Shown here piece by piece: positions 35,801-46,800 of a DNA stretch of 64,000 nt. The notes below the pieces were generated by a model. That model ran no database searches and had not been told where the DNA came from. It saw nothing but the letters and a program-made list of their open reading frames with translations. Numbering within the stretch: position 1 is the stretch's first letter; each line of letters opens with the position of its first letter. The DNA comes from Colius striatus (taxonomy: Eukaryota > Chordata > Aves > Coliiformes > Coliidae), in the NCBI RefSeq assembly GCF_028858725.1, contig NC_084771.1, positions 10,692,915 to 10,756,914 on the forward strand, given 5' to 3'. The translations under genes and the position numbers were made by a program.

Positions 35801-37476
35801 TACCCATGTTTCTTTTCTGACTGTGGTAGAAGCATCTACGTAGATGAGGTGGGTAGCTGTCAGGTATAACGTCCCACTTGCTGCCTTCCTGTTAGTATAG
35901 CGATCTAGTAATTTCACATTTTCAACCTGCAACATAAAGAACATGGGGGAAAAAAAAGAATTTAACTTTGATCAAGGAAATATCTAAGCACCTGTTCAAC
36001 AGCTGTAACTGCTAAAATATAACTCAGGAAGAAATAAGAGAAAAACATAAAAATTCAAGTCCCTCCTGCAACACTAACTTGGCTTTACACTACCCATTCA
36101 AATGATTTGTGCAGCAATCAAAGCCAAAAAGTTTAAGTGGATAGACAAGGTTTAGCACTAGTTTGAACAACAGGATAACTGGATGTGCAGCCAAAGTGAT
36201 CAGTTTACTACTGTGCAAAGATGCATAAACAATTGCAAAAGGCTGCCCATGGTCAGTATAATCCAAGTGTTCTTCTGAAAGAAACAATCTGCTCCAATCT
36301 GACTTCCAGTTGCTTTGTCAATACAAAACAGTATTAGTAGCAGCTTCTTGTAACACATTTCCTGGGCATCTAAGTACATTCTATATAATTAATAAAAACA
36401 GCTTTAAAAAGCATCAGTGCAGACATAATAAAATATTAAAGTATTTTACTTCATTTGATTGATTGTCTCCTGGCCTATTTACTTCTTAGTGAAAGTAGAT
36501 GGATTTTTTCTTTCATCATTAAGCAAAACTAATGGGGGGAAAAAAAAGGAAATAAAATGAAAACAAGGAGTTTAACAGTATATAGCAAAATAGTTCTGGG
36601 TACTGAATATGTAAGGTTCCTTACAGGGCCATTGGTCTGGGATAAATCATAGAAAATATCAGCACAGAAACTGGAAAAGTAGAGGTCTTGGCTGTGTCTC
36701 CATAGTATGTCATGTACTTTGGTACATATAATTCTTACATCTAATACTGCCCTGTTCCAGGCCACTAAAGACAAGCAGATCCAGCAAAGCACCTTAGGCA
36801 ACATGGGTAAGGAGCATCCCCTGACCTGACATCCAAAAGAACAAACCAATAACCTGTATTGCAAAACAGTTAAATTTTATAAAACAAAAACATTAAAAAA
36901 TAATATTTTTTTTAAAAAATCAATCAATGTCTGGGCAGAAAGCTGCCTGAAACAAACACCATTGGTCTTAGCCGTCACGAGCACAGCATTCCCACAGCTC
37001 GTTTCACTTGATTCAACTGAAAAGGCATATTTTGATACCCTTCTTTGGACTGTGGGCGTTCTCTGCACTTTGATATAAATGAAGCTTACAGAAATCGTAC
37101 CCTAAGCGCCTTCTGGTCAGCATCCTTACTAAAAATGTCCTTTCCAGCACAGCGATACAGTACGAAACGTCCATGGCAGCTTTAAGCCTCAAGACTTACC
37201 TGTGACCTGTCTGAGAAGTGCAAGGGCCATCACAAACACGTATGGCTTGAAAGAAAGCAAGGACAGCTCGTTTTCTGAAATTACTCGTAACCTTAGCAAT
37301 TACAAAAACGGCTCGGAAAACACACGGCCCTGACAACGGCCCCAGACGAGCCCCGCCGGCTTCACCTCGGGTGTCCCGCGGGGGGACCGCGGCACACGGC
37401 AGCGAGCGCAGCCCCGCGTGTGGGACTCCACGGGACAGCGATGTGCTCTTACCTTCGGAGTGGTGATGTGCTCCAT
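17592..37476 (-). CDS. MTMR8: MTMR8, myotubularin-related phosphoinositide 3-phosphatase (14 coding exons, 630 aa)
   Basis: Coding exons on the minus strand are 37476-37453, 35926-35804, 35036-34874, 32714-32557, 31083-30955, 29983-29849, 28275-28143, 26460-26351, 24897-24772, 23156-23107, 21259-21059, 20653-20525, 19633-19507 and 17876-17592. All junctions are GT-AG and the phases agree throughout, giving 1893 bases with no internal stop. The N-terminus (about residues 2-103) is a PH-GRAM domain; the phosphatase domain follows, with the CX5R motif HCSDGWDR at residues 337-344 (Cys338 nucleophile, Arg344). A short charged, coiled-coil-like stretch lies near the exon 13 end. The family hydrolyses PI3P and PI(3,5)P2 on endosomal and autophagic membranes, often paired with the inactive MTMR9. 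MTMR8 rather than MTMR6 or MTMR7 is chosen because the sequence matches recalled human MTMR8 closely and ASB12 is the neighbour. The C-terminal tail differs from the human one. Confidence 0.95.
19196..19210. repeat. G-rich tract in MTMR8 intron 13
   Basis: Six Gs, one T and eight Gs occur in a row on the plus strand, with another GGGGGG at 19153-19158. In the MTMR8 pre-mRNA this would be a C-rich tract about 300 bases after the exon 13 donor. Confidence 0.85.
19507..19633 (-). CDS. MTMR8: MTMR8 coding exon 13
   Basis: It completes a split glutamine and encodes [17 protein letters not shown], the end of the phosphatase domain, followed by a charged stretch to ASELEN. The acceptor TTCTTGAG (G at -3) and the donor AAT|GTGAGT are both slightly off consensus. 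Confidence 0.93.
20525..20653 (-). CDS. MTMR8: MTMR8 coding exon 12
   Basis: It encodes [22 protein letters not shown] through PFSF plus two bases. The acceptor is TTGACAG and the donor GTAAGT. SLWPFL and NPLYKGF are conserved family motifs. Confidence 0.96.
21059..21259 (-). CDS. MTMR8: MTMR8 coding exon 11
   Basis: It encodes [18 protein letters not shown] through HKEREDL plus two bases, including [19 protein letters not shown], highly conserved in the MTMR6/7/8 group. The acceptor is TCTCTAG and the donor GTGAGT. Confidence 0.96.
22232..22307 (+). mobile_element. Short CR1 3' end in MTMR8 intron 10
   Basis: GGGGGTTGGACTGGATGATC, GTCCCTTCCAACCC and ATTCTATGATTCTATGAT form the classic last 75 bases of an avian CR1. 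It is severely 5'-truncated. Confidence 0.93.
23107..23156 (-). CDS. MTMR8: MTMR8 coding exon 10 (50-nt microexon-like)
   Basis: It encodes [16 protein letters not shown] plus two bases. The acceptor is weak (ACTGAAG, with A at -3), while the donor G|GTAAGA is strong. The family-conserved IEKEW and GHKFS motifs support it. Skipping it would shift the frame. Confidence 0.94.
24772..24897 (-). CDS. MTMR8: MTMR8 coding exon 9 (catalytic P-loop)
   Basis: It encodes [19 protein letters not shown] through RTFKGFM (residues 326-367). The cysteine and arginine of CX5R are intact, as are the two aspartates of the myotubularin-specific SDGWD loop, so the enzyme should be catalytically active. The acceptor is TTCCCAG and the donor G|GTAAGA. 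Confidence 0.97.
25056..25449 (+). mobile_element. CR1 LINE 3' fragment in MTMR8 intron 8
   Basis: It carries CTGGGGCTCTTCAGCTTCGA, ATACATAAAGGGTGGGTGTG, GACAAGGGGCAACGG and a 3' end of repeated ATTCTGTG octamers (about 25429-25449). It is antisense to MTMR8 and begins about 160 bases from the exon 9 acceptor. The 168-residue open frame across it is not a gene; it is a read-through of the CR1 3' region. Confidence 0.92.
26351..26460 (-). CDS. MTMR8: MTMR8 coding exon 8
   Basis: It completes a split valine and encodes [20 protein letters not shown] through VFLAK, the helix region before the active site. The acceptor is TTCTCAG and the donor G|GTAAAG. Confidence 0.95.
28143..28275 (-). CDS. 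MTMR8: MTMR8 coding exon 7
   Basis: It encodes [15 protein letters not shown] through SLQKLLE plus one base, a signature myotubularin segment including NIHVMR. The acceptor is TTGACAG and the donor G|GTAGGT. Confidence 0.96.
29849..29983 (-). CDS. MTMR8: MTMR8 coding exon 6
   Basis: It encodes [13 protein letters not shown] through MYVVDTRPK, core strands of the myotubularin phosphatase fold. The acceptor is TGTTGCAG and the donor G|GTATTT, both in phase 0. Confidence 0.96.
30955..31083 (-). CDS. MTMR8: MTMR8 coding exon 5
   Basis: It encodes [13 protein letters not shown] through [13 protein letters not shown] (43 residues). The donor reads AAT|GTTAGT, lacking the usual G before GT, but the phase and the next exon (AAICRCSQP) confirm it. 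Confidence 0.93.
32557..32714 (-). CDS. MTMR8: MTMR8 coding exon 4
   Basis: It includes the linker [10 protein letters not shown] and the conserved segment [21 protein letters not shown] at the entry to the phosphatase domain. The acceptor is TTCCCAG and the donor GTAATT. Confidence 0.95.
34874..35036 (-). CDS. MTMR8: MTMR8 coding exon 3 (PH-GRAM domain)
   Basis: It runs from [14 protein letters not shown] to LLKLSQP plus one base. The acceptor is TTTTACAG and the donor GTATTT. It contains the conserved [10 protein letters not shown] strand of the GRAM domain. Confidence 0.95.
35515..35670 (-). mobile_element. CR1 3' fragment in MTMR8 intron 2
   Basis: AGAATCTTACGGGTTGGAAGGG, CATCCAGTTCAATCCCC and GGTTTGAATGCCTCCAGAGAAGG are the reverse complement of a CR1 3' end. 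It belongs to the same subfamily as the copies at 25056 and 49335. Confidence 0.87.
35804..35926 (-). CDS. MTMR8: MTMR8 coding exon 2 (PH-GRAM domain)
   Basis: It begins [10 protein letters not shown] and ends RKETW, 41 residues in phase 0, between a TTGCAG acceptor and a GTATGT donor. It forms the first strands of the PH-GRAM fold. Confidence 0.95.
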
Positions 37477-37800
37477 GTCGGCACTGTCCACCTCGCCCTG
37501 CCTCACCTCAGCGCTCCCACACAGCCCAGCCCCCGCGCCGCCATTAGCACGGGGCAGCGGCCGTCCCCGCCGCAAACCTCGCGAGAGGCAGGCGAGGCGG
37601 CGCCACCGCCGCCATCTTTGGCGAGGGCAGGCCGGCACGGCAGCGCCGGCGGCCGCGGGTCCCGCCGTCGTCTGCACACCTCAGAGGTTCTCTGTCCTGC
37701 TGTGGCCCCAGCGCTGCCCCGCTCTCGGCAGGACCCTGCCCTCCCCTCCAAACACGGGCAGACACGAAGCTGTTGTTTTCCAGGAAAAGGTCCATCTTTT
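37300..37800 (-). promoter_or_regulatory. MTMR8 CpG-island promoter with YY1 and CTCGCGAGA motifs
   Basis: A CpG-rich block covers MTMR8 exon 1. Upstream of the ATG (on the minus strand) are AAGATGGCGGCGG, a YY1-type element at about 37608-37619, and an inverted-repeat CCTCGCGAGAGG at 37577-37588 that matches nine bases of the TCTCGCGAGA core-promoter motif. No TATA box is seen. The transcription start probably lies between about 37500 and 37650. Confidence 0.7.
37453..37476 (-). CDS. MTMR8: MTMR8 coding exon 1 (start codon)
   Basis: It encodes MEHITTPK and ends with a G|GTAAGAG donor in phase 0. The ATG lies inside a CpG island, and the short N-terminus matches the family start (human begins MDHITVPK as I recall), which fixes the start choice. 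Confidence 0.93.
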
Positions 37801-40800
37801 CCCCTCAGTGCGCGAGGCCATCGGCTGTGGCACTGCCCTCAATAGGTAGGGGCTGGACACACATTTGGCCACATTAATACTTAGTACAAGCACTTAGGAG
37901 AACTAACAATACCTGTTCAGTCTGCTGGTTTTGGCTATTTTAATTTCAAAGCATGCCCAAGCTCAGTCCTGAGCTGATTCACTTGAACTGATTCACCTGC
38001 TGCTGCCTCTGCAATGAATATTCATGCTGTCTCCCCAAGCCAAGGGCAGCAGACTTTCCCTAGGTGCTCATTGCAATCCAAGCCCTTAATGTGCTGAGAA
38101 TTTCACTTCAGGAGGATGACCTTGTATCAAGCCTGAGAATGTACAGGTTTTAATTGCTACATAACGTATGGTATTAGTGTAACACACTGGTCAAGCTTTT
38201 GTTACAGATCCCAGTAAGAAAGGCACTTGGACTCCTTAAGGTGTTGATTAAAACCCTGTTCATTAGAGATAACACAATGAAAAAGAGGATAGCAGAGACT
38301 GACATTCCTGCAGCTGTATGGTGTGGGACAGACCCCTTCCACCAGCACTACAGCACATACAGCTGTTGTAGGATGCTCTTAGCAGTACGCAGCCCTGGTA
38401 ATTCCTACTGTTCACACAAAACCACGCTGCTTCACTTCAAGAGTGAGACACATAGGTGGTGTAATCGCTGGGTGCCAAGGAGAACCAGCACAAAGGCTTC
38501 TCCATCACAATTAGTGAGGGCAGTGCTCATTAGTTAGGGCTTTGTGTTTGTGCTGCACATCAATCCAGTCATTTTTTCCTGGGGTTTGCAAAAGGATGGT
38601 GGCAGTTTACAAGGGGACTCTATAACACTACACAATGTACAACTACACAATGTATAACAGCAGCACTTCTTCCTCCTCTGCCCAAACAAAAGTTCACACA
38701 CAGAATTTTTTTTAAAAAAGAGGAAGGAATGACCATGTTGAGATGAGGAGTAGAAGGAGTGAAGTAATAGATTTCTCAGCCAGGCGTTATCGTCCTCACA
38801 GCTTACTCCCAAACTAATTATTATGACACAGAGATAAATTTTGAGCAGGAATCTGAAGGAATAAGTGGGTGCTGACTTTTTCCAGGGAGCTTTTGTCAAT
38901 TAGTAGATGGAGCCATGGGTAAAGTACAGAGCAGAACTGGGCTGCTGTGGCTGGCAAATGCTCACAGTGGAGAAACATAATGATTCACCTTAACCTGTGA
39001 AAAGTTTGAAAGCAGAGCCAATTCTAACTCACCGTTATCTTAGGTACACTGTAAAGGGGAGAGACGCTACCTGACACAGAACTCACTCCTCTCACCTAAT
39101 GCAGCAGTAGGTTCGTTGTTCCTTTTTGGGCCTTTCAAGTCCACATCTTATACCAGAAATCTGCATTTACTGAACCGGAGGAGATGAAGCAAAGGGAGGT
39201 ATCAAAGCAACTTAACAGAGAACTAGGCCACAGATTAAGGCATAACAAATAGATTATGAGTGTATTTGGGGAGCAGGAGGAAATAATGAAATAATGATCA
39301 GGTAAGTACACAGATCAATGATGAGTAGGGTTTAAAAAGAGACTTGTCTTGCCTGTTCTCCAGCTGCTTCTGTTCTTTGTTGCTCTGCTCTCGTTTTCAA
39401 ATATACTTACAAAAGTAAATTTGTTCAGATTCTTTGCTAAGACAAGGTGGAGCTGTGTTTCATACAATTGATCAGGGCTGTAACTAGCTGGAATGCTTTT
39501 AAAAAATCAAACTCTGCTGCATTTGCTAAAAAAAAAAACCCAAACCCTACTGCACTAGCTCCATCAGAGTATTCACTCCATAGTAAGAAATAACACAGCT
39601 GCTGTGCAAACTGGAGGCACAACAGAGAAAGAATCAGCTGCATTTTCCAGGTACCAGGAAGATGTTTTTAAATTATGAAGCGGAGTAATCAGTAATTCCT
39701 GCTTCCAACAGAGTTGTTGTGTTGATGTGGAACAAGAAGGACATGTCACTGCAATGCAGCATCTTCCCTTGAAGGGCTGCAGCATCTCAGCTGAGCAAAA
39801 TGCATTGAAGGCATCTCCTTTACCATGTTGGTTGTAAACATGTCCATATGGCTCACAGCAGCTGCTGAGGTACTTGGGATGTAGACTGAGCCAGACAGAG
39901 CCCTACCAGACACCAGCACACTGCTTCTGGAACTGGTATTCTCTGGAGGCACATGCAAAGAGATCAGCCCTGCACTCATTACAACAGCAGCTTTAGTGAG
40001 TATTTTTCTTGGGCAGAGGTTTTTGAACGTCCTCCACTGGATCCAGGGGCACTCAGTGTGTTAAAACTCCGTCTGATGGATGAAGAAAACTGACACAAAG
40101 CAGTGAGAGTCTTGTACATGGTCAACGAGACAATGTGTGGCCTTGACTGAACTTCTGAGCACAGCTCACAGTATCTTCAGACTACAGATTTAAGTGACAT
40201 TTATTTCAGAAATCCCCCCACACTACAGGAACCTCTAATTCTTTTGATCTTACCCCAAGTTCCTTACACTGACATTGATTCTGCCATTCACATGGATGCC
40301 ACCATCAGATTTGCTTTCATGTTGGGCAGGTTACTGATAGGCTTTCTACTGATAGAACACTGGCTTTCTGAAATTATTTTGCAGTCTGGAGACCAGTTTG
40401 AAGACCTTTTTTGCAGGGAGAGGTAAGCTAAATGGTAGGTATGGTGTGTCCAACAACAAGCAACTCCCGTTATCCCATTTAGTCATTCACCATTTAGGAA
40501 GTGTTTACAGGCAGCTGAAGTCTACCACAATAAACCCTATCAACAAAACAGTGAAATTTTGTGCAATTCTAATTAAAATTACATTTTGTCTGGGAAACAA
40601 TTGAGAAAAAGCGATTTATTGTTCCATTTTTACTGAGTAAAGGATGGGAGGGGGCATTGAAAGATGGGAGGAGACATTACCAGAAACCCACATCCATAAG
40701 CTCCTGGAATGAGTGGGGAAGGAGTGGTTGAAAAGGGAACCTCATTTACAAGTGTTAAAATGGTGTCAAAACATACAATGAGATGGTGGGTTTCCATACA

Positions 40801-43800
40801 ATTCAATAACCAGTTCCAGTCAGTATGCATGCAGTCCTGCCCAGGTACTGGAGCCTGTCATTTTGTAAGCAGACAGCATAATGTATCTGCATAGCCAAGT
40901 CTATTGCTGGTGCACTCAGGTCAGTTGAATGACACTAGGCATGAATTTCACCTTCAGAGTTAGTTTTTCCCACTTTAATGACACTCAAGAAATAGCTGTC
41001 TCAAGAAATAGCCTTAGGGAGCACAGACTTTGCCCATAGTTTAGAATTTTGACTGTCACAAATAGAATCTGTAGTATCTATCCAGAGAGGAAAAATGTAA
41101 AAGTAGCTTAATTGAGGGAATATGAGGCTGCTGAGAAGCATGAAAACAGATCTGGGCATGGACTCCTGCAAACTTTAACCCTTGGGCTTATTCCAAAGGG
41201 CCTTTTGGTGGGAATTTTTTAAAGTGTGTTTAGATATCATGAGATGGTGTCAGGGTCCTTATGTGATGAGTTGCATGATTACAGCTTCTGATAAGAGACA
41301 CAGTATTTATGCAACTAATGAGCTTCCTCTGAAGGTTTAGAAAATACCTCATGCAAAAAATCTGTAGTGTTCTTCACAGCTTTTTCTGCTTACATCCTGT
41401 GATGATTTTAGTGCCATGTGTCTGAGTTGTGACTCCAAACAGGCTCCAAGCAATCTACATGCACGAACCATCCCTCTCCTCTGCTAAATTCAGTACAATC
41501 AAACGGAGCAACTCAGGTGTCCCTGGTATTTTTAGACTCTCCAGTTGTGTTGCTTTGCTCTAGATTAATAATCTGTTAGCAATGGGGCTGTGGGACAGCA
41601 CCTCCAACCTGCTTAAAGTCAGAAGGGTTTTGGTTAATTAAGGCATCAATTTGCAGAGACGGAAAATCACTACGGAGATGTGAAACAAGGAAATATTCAG
41701 TAGGGTGGGTTTGGGGTTTTTTCCTTGCTGTTGCTGTGGCTAGATGATTTTAATGGAAAGAAAACAATAACAGCTTTGATGAAATCACCTGACAATGTCC
41801 ACTTCCAGCAGAGTTCAGGAAGCCTACTGATGAAGGCATAGTTTCATCTGCTTTGTTCCTCTTGGAACTGAAATGAATACTTGTCTAACAGTTCATATAG
41901 TGAAGTTTCTTCTCTTTTCTAATGAATAGCCAGGAGCAGGTTGTGATGTTTCTCTGATGCATTGTTTTGGGGTGTGGGTTTTTTTAAATTATTCTGTAAG
42001 ATTCTTCTTACTGCCTGGCAATTTGAGCTGCATTTCTTGGGGTTTAATGGTCTTACATTAAGTGGTATTGTTTCTACCCTATGAATAGAAACAATGTCCC
42101 TGAACATCACAGGGCATGCTCCTGTAAAAGTTACTTGCTGCCTGAGCTTGAGAAAACAGATCCAAATCTTAACTTTTGCAAGGAGCTGAGTTACTGAGAG
42201 CTCACTTGCATGAACATCTGTGGAATGGGACCATGAGAGAAGTCTGAGCAAGGCCAAAGAAGACGTGTTTACAGTTTCAGACAAATCTCTGTAGATAATG
42301 TTTTGCAGTACGTGTCTGTCTGTGCAGAATAAAGACCCTCAGTCTTCAAACATCACCGATCCTGGACTTCCCTAAGGACACTGAGCTATTCTCCCTCACC
42401 TTGCTGTCAAGTGGGAAAGTTGTTTCCTGGATTTTTGGTTTTTTAGCACCTTCCATTGCACACTGGGCTCCAACTTGGATTAGAGCTCTGTATGAATGAA
42501 TGAATGACTGAGAGCTGGGCAAAGTTTTCTTCCCCATGGCATTGTGCTAGTTATCTGAGGGCTGGATTTGTGGGTCTGTCTTGCCACATCTGGGAACAGG
42601 GACACTGAGACCTCTTACACAATTTTAAAAAAAGAGATCCAATTGAATTAAATCCAAAGCAGTGCAGGTATTCTATAGGCTTCTGACAGGTACTGTTTCT
42701 CTAGTGTACGACATCATTAACAAAACACAAGTCATCCACTGCATTAAGGTATGTATGGCAGAGAGACTGAACAGACATACTGGTTCCATACTAACATTTC
42801 AAGGTCTTACACTCTTTGTGCTGGCACAGAGAGCTCTGATCCAGTCAAGCTTGTTAGCAGTTGCAAAATAATTTCTAACTATTTTTCTTTGATGAAATGG
42901 AGTTGTTCTTTGAGACAGGGCTCAATCCATTGTGACAAGGGGTGAATTATATACCTCTCCACAAGCTATTGAAAACTGTCAGAGGGAATGTGGATGTGGG
43001 TTTAGGAAAGCTCTTGAAAACATGCTAAGAACTGTACCATATGAGGAAGGAGAGCAAGGGTGGTACTTCAATGCAGTGTGATATTAGGATGTTTGCAACA
43101 CCTGGAGAACTGGGATGGTGGTTGGCAAATGACAGAAAGGGATGTAATTCAGGACTGGAGCCAGATTCAGGCTTTACTTGGCTGCAGACAGAACCTCCTC
43201 TGAGGTTCTCCCCTGCCATACTTTGAAAATTGTTTTTCCCAGTTGTAGTGAAGCTCAAATTCCAGTATCTATGCATGCATTATGTATGCAGTAGCATTTC
43301 AGTGAGAAAATTAGGTAGACCTTTTCCTCAGGCCCAGCTTTTACTCAAGGGTAAACAAAGGGGCTTTTGGAGATAGTTTCTTGTTAGAGATCAAATTATG
43401 GAGGGATGTCTCTAGAGCTTGCAACGGAAGAAGTACTTTAGGATTCTTCTGTGCCATCTCTCCAAGAGCCTCTTTCTATATGTTGTGTGTATGTGTGGAT
43501 TTGACTCTCTTGTTTAATTACAGTTCTAAGGATCTTACTCAGGCTTCATTTCCCACTGTAAAGAAAAGGAAGTTTAGGCTGCACTTTTTCCTTCCAGGTG
43601 GCTGCATAAATTTGCTCATTTTTAAAAAGTGATCGATTTTTTTATTGTGAAATCATGCACTCATGTAGTCAGTGTTCCTGAGTTGAGTCATCCCATTGCC
43701 AGGGGAAGCACCCTAGGGAACAAAGAGGAACAACTGCAGGTTGTCACCAGCAGTGTGTGGAGTGGTTAAACTCACTGAGTGATAGTAAATGACAGCAAGA

Positions 43801-46800
43801 TGACTTTGTACTTACACATACAAAATACAATATAGTCTGGTGAAATCTTTGGTGGTTTTATGTATAGGAACAATGGCAAACTTTAAGGGAAGGCAAACTG
43901 AATGTATGTTTTTCCTACTATCTCTAAAGACAGACAACTCATACCTTCTTCCCATGGGGCTCTAACTGAAGTGTCACAAGACTGCTTTCACTGAGGAGCG
44001 ATAGAAGAAGCAGAGGAATGGTGTATCCCGTTCATCTCTTCATCAGCTTTGCAGTTTGTTTTCAGTAGAAATCTTTCCTCTTTATCTCTCTTCTGCTGAA
44101 CCCAAGCTAGATACTTTGAAGGCCACAGCAATTCAGTTGCTCATCAGCAGAGGAAGCCTAAGTCTAGTGCTTGTATTTCATTTTCCTGGACCATCTTGGC
44201 TTAGTCATCTATCTACAAAGTTTAAATGGAAACCAAAAAGATGCAGAAAAGCAGAAAAAAAGTGACCTTGCAGCCCATGGATGACGATTATAACTGAAGA
44301 ACAAAACAAAACTGAGGAAAAATCCAATGAGGTTTCTTTCCATACAGATGAAAAGTAGCTCTTTATTCTGTTCAGATTGCAAGATATGTGTAATAAAGCT
44401 AGTCTGTAACATTTGTTTCTCTAAATTCAGTTTAACCACTTGAAGGAGAAACTGGGAAAATGGGGGTTTTATACACGTGTGTCAGAAATGCCACCGGTGT
44501 TTTTTAGTACTGTGCTCAGAACATGCTCTCTGCCAGAGGCAGAGCACAACCAGCCCCCACACACTTCTGCAAACTCAACTCTGACTTGCAACAGCCTTTA
44601 TTGCAGTCTCAAGGCTCAACGGCACACTACAGTCCTGACCTAAGATATCCTCCTCTGGGGAGTGTGCCCATGACAACAAATCACTCCATTGGCTGACACT
44701 TCTGCGTTTGGGAAAACATCACCCAGACGAGGTTAAAAAATTAATTCCTATAAAACATATGCCTCAGTTGAGCAGCTGAAGACTGGCTCTTCAGTCTTAC
44801 AATTCTACTTGTCTCTGTCACATCTTCCTGTCCCACCAGACTGTCTATGCAGCAGGTTATTTCTGCCTTACAGCAGACCTCATGAATTTGTTAGAATACC
44901 AAAGTGGAACAGTGGAATAAACACACAAAATCTCATCCTAGAGTTCTGGTTTCATTAAGTGTCAGTGAGTTCCTATCACACTTGCCTAGGTAACAAGTCA
45001 AGGAATGGGCTCACCCCACAGCTATTTCTGCACACTCAGCCCAGACACTAATAATGAATGAAGACATGCAACCCCTTCATTTCAAATGTGCAACCTTGTT
45101 ACTATCAGAGGGAAGCCAGAACCACGATAGATGTCTTGATCTGAAAACAAGGCAATGGCACTGCTGGTTTTGCAATTGAAATTCATGCAATACTTGTGTT
45201 GATTATCATGCAAGGAAAAAAACGGGCTCCAGCTTGGGCTTGCCTCACTTTGTTCTTTCTAGATGGCTGACAGGAGAAAAGGGTTGTAAAATTGCTGCTA
45301 ATGGGACACATAAATACATATGGCAAATGGGAAAAAATGAGCTATTTTTATCTTCTCTGTCAAAGAAATTAAAGATTTTTAGGTTAAACCTTCAACTGAA
45401 GAGATGCTTTAGCATGACCAAGAGCTACAAGTAAGCTGTACATTCTGAAAATACCTCGAGGCTGCACCCCTTCCCTTCTCACCACCTCCAGCAATGGCTG
45501 GACCAGAAAATGGGGATGGACCTGGCTGTTGCTCTCCAACCTCTGTGTCTGCACTGGGGCTCTCTGGCTCTAACTCTGCCATCATGCAACATCTCTCCTT
45601 CCAAGGAGGAAGCTGAATGTAAAAGCAAATTTTATCAGCTATATGTGTTCCACTCTCATTAGGGTAGCTGGGGAGAACAGGGGTCTGGGCAATCTTGCAA
45701 GGGCTGCTGGTTTCTCAGTCCCTGGCACCCGCTGGTAGAAGAGGACACAGAGAGGATTTCATTGCTCAAACACAAGAGCAGAGTTATATTCTTTGAGAGA
45801 AGAATCATAACTTTTCAGGCCTCTGACATGTTACTGGTGGGTATTTATTAGTTTGTTTGAGACAAAAGGATCAGCTAGGAGATCCCACAACTAATTCCTA
45901 GTGCACCCTAACATATGAGCCATTGTAGGTCTGGTCTAACAGCCTGAGTTAACCCTTCAGGACAGATATCTCTCAGATAGATGGAAAATGAAGGGCAAAT
46001 GCACAGAACACAGGCTAAACTTCAAAGCCACACTTTAATTTGTTACTTTATATTTTTCTCACTGATAATTTTGCATTATAGCTGAGATCAGTTAGCAAGA
46101 AAAGAAAGGCTTTGAGCAGGAGACTAAAGTAATACATGACAGAACTGTTCGATGTTTTAATGTTTGGGGGATTTGGACCCTTCTCTCTGATGCCAGCTGG
46201 GGAGAATGAAAGCCTTTTCTTTGCATTAGATGAAAATGAAAACATCACTTATAAAAAGTAATGGTCAAACTGAAAGGGGTTCAGATGTTCACCTTGAGGT
46301 TTGGCTTTGATTAAGCATCCAGAAATACTAATGCCTCTTCAAATGATCTGAACCTCTTGGTAATGAACACAGCACGGAGGACACAAGATTTCTTCAGCAT
46401 TCTCTAGTATTCCTTGGGCATAGGAGGATAGGGAAATGTGGTCACTTTGCTCCCTTTTCTACTCAGAAATCATTCAGAGAGGCTCTTGGTGATGAAGCAG
46501 AAATGCAGAGTAAAAATACAAAATGAACTGAACTTTTCTAAATATCTAGAGAGGCTTGGCTTCTGTGAGGGCAACACTTTGGTTTACTGTTAATCTTCCT
46601 CAAATATTTCCCCTTGCCTAAACACCAAGAGATCGGTTTTAATGTAGGTGCCAGTGTTTGTAGTTCAGTCACTTCCCAGCTGCCTCTCCTTCCTGATCTA
46701 TCTGTGCATGCAGAACTCACAGGTTTGTGTTCACACAGGTATTGTCCAGACATTTGAGGCCTCTAGGGCCAAATTCATGCCATATGTAACTTTGAGGGAA

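Noticed and set aside
37300..37850. Several overlapping 80-140 codon frames at the MTMR8 promoter
   Set aside because: They are GC-rich chance frames on both strands of a CpG island. Only the 8-codon MTMR8 start exon is supported by splicing and homology.
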